Source: CAYSPS01 sp964432975 (GTDB taxonomy: Bacteria; Babelota; Babeliae; Babelales; UBA12409). From it: DNA of 18,650 nt. Where the stretch lies: contig CAYSPS010000018.1 of the NCBI GenBank assembly GCA_964432975.1, positions 1-18,650 of the forward strand, read 5' to 3'. Of this stretch, positions 14,533 through 18,650 are shown one piece after another (the first letter of the stretch is position 1; each line of letters begins with the position of its first letter). The notes beneath the pieces were generated by a model. It had not been told where the DNA came from. It saw nothing but the letters and a program-made list of their open reading frames with translations, and made no database searches. Made by a program: the position numbers and the translations under genes.

Positions 14533-15666
14533 TTATTTTTTCTCAAAAATAAGAATTGCATCAGAAATAGGGCGTTCTTCAATTTTTACTGGCGTATTAG
14601 TGCTACTTCCTGATGGAATATTTTTTATGATATTTTCAATTACCATTGTTGAATCACCGCCACCACCAAGATTGAGGGCGTTGATGCACCTACGTTTATG
14701 AAGATATTCTGCAAGTTCAGTAAGCGTCATGCCATCAGCACCTTTATGCCGTCCTTCAACGACAACACATACCCATTCGTTATTTTCTGTGAGGCCAACG
14801 GCGGTTCGTGGATGCCGGTTGCAAACAAGCCACAGTGCTTGTTGAAGATCTTTAAAATTTGCAGAAATCTCATCAGCAAGCCCGATAATTTTGCGACCAG
14901 TAGAAATTTCTGTGATTAGTTCTTGTTCGGTACATGGACGATTGTTTTTGATGAGTGTGCCGGCGCCATTAACGCAATATGTTGTATTTTCTGAAAAAAA
15001 TTTTTGCCAGGTTCCATTTATACACACCATGAACTGCAACGCAACCGATGCTTCGCAGCAAAGCTCGTGCATGTTTGATATTCTTTCTTGCGCTAAAGAA
15101 ATAACATAACCACTGTGTGGAATTTTGTTATCTAGTGCGGTGATTTTATTATTAACGATAACAAGATTTAAATTATTGTTCGGTGCATCGATGTATTTTC
15201 CATAGTATTTATTAAAAAACACAACTTCACCTTCGACGCATGGTTGATTTACTTTGTCTATAAGAATTTTTTCATCGGCAATGGTAAGTATCCATTGTGT
15301 TTTGCATTGACAGATTTGCGCGTCTGCACCAGTATTCCAAACAAGCGTGCCGCGCTCTAAGCCTGGGTCTGAGAAAATTTCCTCTTTTATTTTAAGTAAA
15401 CCGATTGAGTTGCCATTGCGCAGGCCACCACGACGAAAAAAACCGGCATTGATACCAGCGATAGCTTTGAAACGTTGTGTTATTGATGAAAGTGTTTCGC
15501 GCTGTTCGCGTGCGTGTGCCAAACGAATATCGCATTGTAGCGGATTTACCGTAAAGATATGTATACGGTTGGGTACCGGCTGATCAAGTACTTCTAACTT
15601 ATAGGTCCATCCATTACTCAACAAATTTATGTATAAAAATATGCATAAATATAAAAATTTGTTCAT
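14533..15666 (-). CDS. Exported phosphodiester glycosidase family protein (NAGPA/DUF2233)
   Basis: Protein of 377 residues with a signal peptide-like start (hydrophobic about 5-16). The NAGPA domain signatures are KAIAGINAGFF at 67-77 with RNGNSIG at 83-89, RTAVGL at 287-292, the conserved GRHKGADGMTL at 305-315 and LNLGGGGDSTMV at 331-342. In animals the family member (uncovering enzyme) removes GlcNAc from GlcNAc-1-phospho-mannose on lysosomal enzymes; bacterial members cleave or process phosphodiester-linked sugars in exopolysaccharide or cell-wall contexts. Substrate here unknown. About nine cysteines (including a CC at 203-204) agree with an oxidising compartment. It sits between tmk (12 bases) and holB (2 bases). 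Confidence 0.85.
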   Translation of the reverse strand: MNKFLYLCIFLYINLLSNGWTYKLEVLDQPVPNRIHIFTVNPLQCDIRLAHAREQRETLSSITQRFKAIAGINAGFFRRGGLRNGNSIGLLKIKEEIFSDPGLERGTLVWNTGADAQICQCKTQWILTIADEKILIDKVNQPCVEGEVVFFNKYYGKYIDAPNNNLNLVIVNNKITALDNKIPHSGYVISLAQERISNMHELCCEASVALQFMVCINGTWQKFFSENTTYCVNGAGTLIKNNRPCTEQELITEISTGRKIIGLADEISANFKDLQQALWLVCNRHPRTAVGLTENNEWVCVVVEGRHKGADGMTLTELAEYLHKRRCINALNLGGGGDSTMVIENIIKNIPSGSSTNTPVKIEERPISDAILIFEKK

Positions 15667-15678
15667 AAAGTCTATTTT

Positions 15679-16326
15679 TTATTTTTGTATTATTTTGTTC
15701 TTTTTAAGCCAGTTTAAAAGGATTGTTCGTGTCTCGTGCGCGAGCTCTTGTGGTGTATGCATGCCATCGAGCGTTCTGACGCGTTTTTTGTCGGCGAAAT
15801 ATTTTTCATATCCCTGCGCAATGCGTGTCATAAATGCGGCACGTTCTGTTTCGAAGGTGCTGAGTTTTCCTTTGCGCGCGACAAGCCGCTCATGCGCGAC
15901 CACGGTGTCAATTTTGAGAAAAAACGTGATATCTGGTTGACGGTTTGCCATTGCCCAGGCATTAATGCGCTCGACCATGCCGATATCAAGTCCGCGCCCA
16001 TAGCCTTGGTACATGACCGAGGAATCTGCCATGCGATCGCACAGCACAAGTTTTTTTTGTGCCAATGCGGGGGCAACAATTTCAGCAACATGTTGTGCGC
16101 GATCAGCAGCAAAAAGTAAAAATTCTGTTTTTGGATCAAGAGGTGTTTGTTGGTACTGAACGATTTCATGCATGCGTTCGCCGGCGGTGGTACCACCGGA
16201 TTCTTTAGTGAAAATAAGGTCAAAGTCTGCGCGCAATTCTTGCGCGAGTTGCTGGGCGAGTGTGGTTTTGCCACAGCATTCGATGCCTTCAAACGTTACC
16301 AATATGCCGCGTGTGAGTTTTGTCAT
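15679..16326 (-). CDS. tmk: Thymidylate kinase
   Basis: dTMP to dTDP kinase, 215 residues, in the normal size range. P-loop FEGIECCGKTT at 12-22 (usually FEGIDGAGKTT, here CC in place of GA), base-site motif KESGGTTAGE at 41-50 (usually REPGGT), and DRMADSSVMYQGYGRGL at 97-113 (usually DRY/F-x-DSS-x-AYQG). The Met after DR is a small departure. The LID region ARKGKLSTFE contains basic residues. All catalytic elements are present, so it is probably active. First gene of the tmk-glycosidase-holB unit. It diverges from the GT4 gene across a striking inverted repeat. Confidence 0.92.
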   Translation of the reverse strand: MTKLTRGILVTFEGIECCGKTTLAQQLAQELRADFDLIFTKESGGTTAGERMHEIVQYQQTPLDPKTEFLLFAADRAQHVAEIVAPALAQKKLVLCDRMADSSVMYQGYGRGLDIGMVERINAWAMANRQPDITFFLKIDTVVAHERLVARKGKLSTFETERAAFMTRIAQGYEKYFADKKRVRTLDGMHTPQELAHETRTILLNWLKKNKIIQK

Positions 16327-16358
16327 TGAAATTTTGTTATAGGAACTTTATTGTGCTT

Positions 16359-16387
16359 TGGTATACTAAACGCTCAATAGTATACCA
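16359..16387. promoter_or_regulatory. Perfect inverted repeat carrying face-to-face extended -10 promoters for tmk and the GT4 gene
   Basis: TGGTATACTA (16359-16368) and its exact complement TAGTATACCA (16378-16387) flank a 9-base centre. Read outward, each strand has TGGTATACT, a perfect extended -10 (TGnTATACT). The plus-strand copy faces the GT4 gene (start 16404, about 36 bases downstream), and the minus-strand copy faces tmk (start 16326, about 50 bases away). The two promoters overlap, so transcription from one could block the other; alternatively the dyad binds a regulator. Confidence 0.7.
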
Positions 16388-16403
16388 TTTATGCAAAAAA
16401 ATC

Positions 16404-17519
16404 ATGATATATAAAGTCGTGCATGTCAGCTCAAGCTTGCAAATGGGCGGTGCTGAAAATTCTCTTTTTCAACTTGTGCGTGGTTTACAGCCGCGCGTAA
16501 AACAAGAAGTAATTTGTTTTAAAGCAGGTCCATTTGTTGAGCGTATTCGTGCATTAGGTGTCCCGGTTCATGTAGTGACAGGTGCATGTTGTTCATACGA
16601 TTTTGTTTTTTTATGGCGTTTATGGCGCATATTTAAAAAAACTAAGCCAGATATTATTCACGCGCAATTGTGGTTGGCGAATTTTTTTGCGCGATGCTAT
16701 GGTAAGTTATGTCGTATTCCAGTTGTGTGTGCCATTCATTCGCCACTTAATCAAAACAGCAAAAATACGTGGCTGCGCAGTATGCTTGATCGCTATACGT
16801 TGCGCTGGGCTGATAAAATTATTTTTGTTGCACATCATTTGGCATCTTCGACGGCAATAACGCGTTTGGTGCCGGCACATCGCACGGTAATTATTGAAAA
16901 TGGGGTTGATCCACACTACTTGCATGCGCGTGCACAAATTTCTCGAGTTCCGCGAGAAGCGTATGAATTTTGTGCAAATCACTTTGTGCTAGGAACGGTT
17001 GGACGATTGGTGGATGTAAAAAATCATCGCGTATTGATTGATCTGCTTGCGCGTTTGCATGTTCAAGAACCAAAAATACGCTTGCTTATCATAGGCGATG
17101 GTCCATTAAAAGAATCATTACTTGCGTATGCACGTGAGCGTGGCGTGTTTGCATATATGAAAATTATCAGCGCCGTGGCGCTTGAATATTATGAACTATT
17201 TGATGTTTTTTTACTGCCGTCACATGCCGAGGGGCTCTCGCTTGCGTTGCTTGAAGCAATGAGTTTTATGGTTCCCGTTATTGTTGCACCACAGGCGGGC
17301 GCTGGAGTTATTGATCATCAAAAAAATGGGTATGTTACAACGTTTTTCACTCCAAGCGTAGATGCTGTTATTGTTGATCTGATGCATGATGACAAACTGC
17401 GGTATGCGTTGGGACGCGCTGGTTATCAAACCGTGCTTGAGCGTTTTTCTTGGCAAACGATGGTTCATTCTTATGAGGCACTTTTTTTACGCATCAAAAA
17501 ACAAGAATTTGATTTTTGA
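16404..17519 (+). CDS. GT4-family glycosyltransferase
   Basis: I choose ATG 16404; the longer frame would run back into tmk and through the promoter dyad. No Shine-Dalgarno sequence precedes it. The product is 371 residues, a typical GT-B enzyme. The N-domain has HVSSSLQMGGAENSLFQL at about 7-24 and HAQLWLANFFARC near 86-98. The C-domain has ENGVDP at 165-170, GTVGRLVDVKNH at 197-208, LLIIGDGP at 227-234 and the E-x7-E donor motif in SHAEGLSLALLEAM at 273-286 (E276 and E284). It transfers a sugar from a nucleotide donor, probably in surface glycan or glycolipid synthesis. It stands alone between the divergent promoter and a terminator, so it is likely monocistronic. Substrate unknown. Confidence 0.88.
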   Translation: MIYKVVHVSSSLQMGGAENSLFQLVRGLQPRVKQEVICFKAGPFVERIRALGVPVHVVTGACCSYDFVFLWRLWRIFKKTKPDIIHAQLWLANFFARCYGKLCRIPVVCAIHSPLNQNSKNTWLRSMLDRYTLRWADKIIFVAHHLASSTAITRLVPAHRTVIIENGVDPHYLHARAQISRVPREAYEFCANHFVLGTVGRLVDVKNHRVLIDLLARLHVQEPKIRLLIIGDGPLKESLLAYARERGVFAYMKIISAVALEYYELFDVFLLPSHAEGLSLALLEAMSFMVPVIVAPQAGAGVIDHQKNGYVTTFFTPSVDAVIVDLMHDDKLRYALGRAGYQTVLERFSWQTMVHSYEALFLRIKKQEFDF

Positions 17520-17576
17520 TAAAATTTTAGATACCATAAAGATACTAAGATGATACTAATGTGATAACCTCCATTT

Positions 17577-17611
17577 CCCCTATCCGTGACGCAAGTCTGG
17601 GTGGGGGTTTT
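17577..17611 (+). terminator. Intrinsic terminator downstream of the GT4 gene
   Basis: CCCC (17577-17580), a bulged T, ATCC, then GAC-GCAA-GTC (stem with GNRA tetraloop), then GGGT and GGGG, followed by GTTTT. The nested stem with a GNRA loop and a U-rich tail is a good Rho-independent terminator. The GTG at 17586 in its stem is therefore unlikely to be a start codon for the next gene. Confidence 0.75.
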
Positions 17612-17633
17612 CCTTTTCATAAAAGGAATATTC

Positions 17634-18596
17634 GTGCGTAAAATATTACCCGTTTTTCAGCAGGGGCGATTTTTCCACCATGTATTGGAACATCAACCCG
17701 CTATTTGGCGGCCGTCATTGGTGATGTATCTTGCGCGACTTATGCGCTCAATGTGGCGGTCTGATGCACCATTGGCGTTCGCGTCTGAACCGAAAAATAT
17801 TTTGGCAGGCACCGATTGCCAAGATAAAATTACGGTCTCATGGGTTGGGCATGCAACTTTTTTAATCCAAACAGGAAATGTCAACATATTAACTGATCCG
17901 ATTTGGGGGCCAGCAACATGGTTTTTTAAACGTGCGATGCCGCCGCTTATATCGCTTGAGTGCTTGCCGCCGATTCACCTCGTGCTTATTTCGCATAATC
18001 ATCGTGATCATTTAGACGCATCGACCATCGTACAATTAAAAAAGCTAAATCCAGCACTTGAATTTTTTGTACCCCTTGGTGATAAGTTATGGTTTGATCG
18101 CCGTGGTATTGACCGTGTGCATGAATTCGCGTGGTGGCAAAAACGCGCATGTGCTGACGTGACCTGCAGTTTTTTGCCTGCGCGGCATTGGTCTGGTCGC
18201 GGTTTGTTTGACCGCAATCGGTCACTTTGGGGGAGTTGGATGATTCAATCACCATCAACGACGATATATTTTGCAGGTGATACTGCGTATTGGCGGCATT
18301 TTGCGTGTATTCGCCATTATTTTTCATCAATCGATGCGGCGCTTATGCCCATTGCACCACATCATCCCTGGGAATTTATGCGACACGCGCACTTAAATGC
18401 CGAGTTGGCCGTGAAGGCCTTTTTTGAACTTGGTGCGCGTTATTTTGTGCCGATGCATTGGGGAACATTTAAATTTGGTATTGAAGATATCCGGTCAAGT
18501 GTAGCGCAGCTTGAAAAAGCCTGGCGCAAGTATCAACCCACGCACGTATCATTTGTGCAAAAAAAGGAGCAGCTTTTGTTGCCCAACTTATCTTAA
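17634..18596 (+). CDS. NAPE-PLD-like metallo-beta-lactamase-fold hydrolase
   Basis: Start at GTG 17634: AAGGA at 17623-17627 lies 6 bases upstream; the longer frame begins inside the terminator. The product is 320 residues. Metal-site motifs are HNHRDHLD at 121-128, RHWSGRGLFDRNRSLWGSW at 184-202 (zinc His at 185), FAGDTAY at 213-219 and MHWGTF at 274-279. The RHWS/LWGSW/GDT/HWGTF pattern fits the N-acyl-phosphatidylethanolamine phospholipase D family and its bacterial UlaG-like relatives. Known members use two zincs to cleave phosphodiesters, so a lipid or phosphodiester substrate is plausible. No signal peptide is evident, so it is probably cytoplasmic. A weak promoter could lie in the AT-rich spacer 17520-17576; I could not find a convincing one. 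Confidence 0.85.
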   Translation: MRKILPVFQQGRFFHHVLEHQPAIWRPSLVMYLARLMRSMWRSDAPLAFASEPKNILAGTDCQDKITVSWVGHATFLIQTGNVNILTDPIWGPATWFFKRAMPPLISLECLPPIHLVLISHNHRDHLDASTIVQLKKLNPALEFFVPLGDKLWFDRRGIDRVHEFAWWQKRACADVTCSFLPARHWSGRGLFDRNRSLWGSWMIQSPSTTIYFAGDTAYWRHFACIRHYFSSIDAALMPIAPHHPWEFMRHAHLNAELAVKAFFELGARYFVPMHWGTFKFGIEDIRSSVAQLEKAWRKYQPTHVSFVQKKEQLLLPNLS

Positions 18597-18650
18597 AATA
18601 ACGCGAACTCGACATAAGAGTTAAACAAAATAAAAAAATGAACTACTCTT

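Noticed and set aside
15736..16119. Plus-strand open frame of 127 codons inside tmk.
   Set aside because: It is antisense to conserved tmk motifs and has no start signal or family match.
17586..17633. N-terminal extension of the NAPE-PLD-like gene from GTG 17586.
   Set aside because: The codon lies in the stem of a terminator, and a better start with AAGGA is at 17634.
18616..18650. AAGAGT and ACTCTT at the window end as a possible hairpin; also an ATG at 18638 that may begin a new gene.
   Set aside because: The stem is interrupted with a loop of about 23 bases, and the window ends too soon to support a gene.

Overview
The window (18,650 bases, two 10-N assembly gaps) is bacterial chromosome, densely packed, with 19 protein genes and no rRNA, tRNA, CRISPR array or insertion sequence that I can see. 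Housekeeping genes (efp, nusB, glyA, murG, dciA, holB, tmk) are ordinary bacterial types. Moderate to low GC, many overlapping genes, many starts without a clear Shine-Dalgarno sequence, DciA, and a long run of exported eukaryote-like sugar-modifying enzymes suggest an uncultivated, probably Gram-negative, host-associated bacterium. My best guess is Candidatus Dependentiae (TM6/Babeliae), but that is inference from gene content, not proof. The N runs suggest a draft or metagenome-assembled contig.

Region 1 (1-5497, plus strand) is visibly AT-rich. It starts with short direct repeats and an extended -10 promoter, followed by six closely spaced or overlapping genes: a GT-A-like glycosyltransferase, an FkbM methyltransferase, a second class I methyltransferase, an isochorismatase-fold protein with a cysteine cluster, a kinase-like domain fused to a GT61 glycosyltransferase, and a Methyltransf_24 methyltransferase interrupted by the first gap. 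Every one begins with a signal-peptide-like segment. These enzyme classes use cytosolic donors (NDP-sugar, SAM, ATP), so their apparent export suggests action outside the cell, perhaps in a eukaryotic host. This is the most interesting part of the window.

Region 2 (7643-5512, minus strand) reads efp, nusB, a small membrane-anchored orphan, and a paralogue of the first glycosyltransferase. Region 3 (7721-11770, plus) reads glyA, a Wzx-like flippase and two tandem paralogous GT2 glycosyltransferases, the second broken by the other gap. This is a surface-polysaccharide module translationally coupled to glyA.

Region 4 (13195-11748, minus) is dciA-murG. A small four-helix membrane protein gene (13355-13837, plus) stands alone. 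Region 5 (16326-13808, minus) is tmk, an exported NAGPA-type phosphodiester glycosidase, then holB. Region 6 (16404-18596, plus) holds a GT4 glycosyltransferase, a strong intrinsic terminator and a NAPE-PLD-like metallo-beta-lactamase-fold hydrolase. tmk and the GT4 gene diverge from a perfect inverted repeat that carries an extended -10 box on each strand.

No stretch above 300 bases lacks a gene. The longest gaps are 1-177 (repeats, promoter) and 13196-13354 (divergent promoter candidates).
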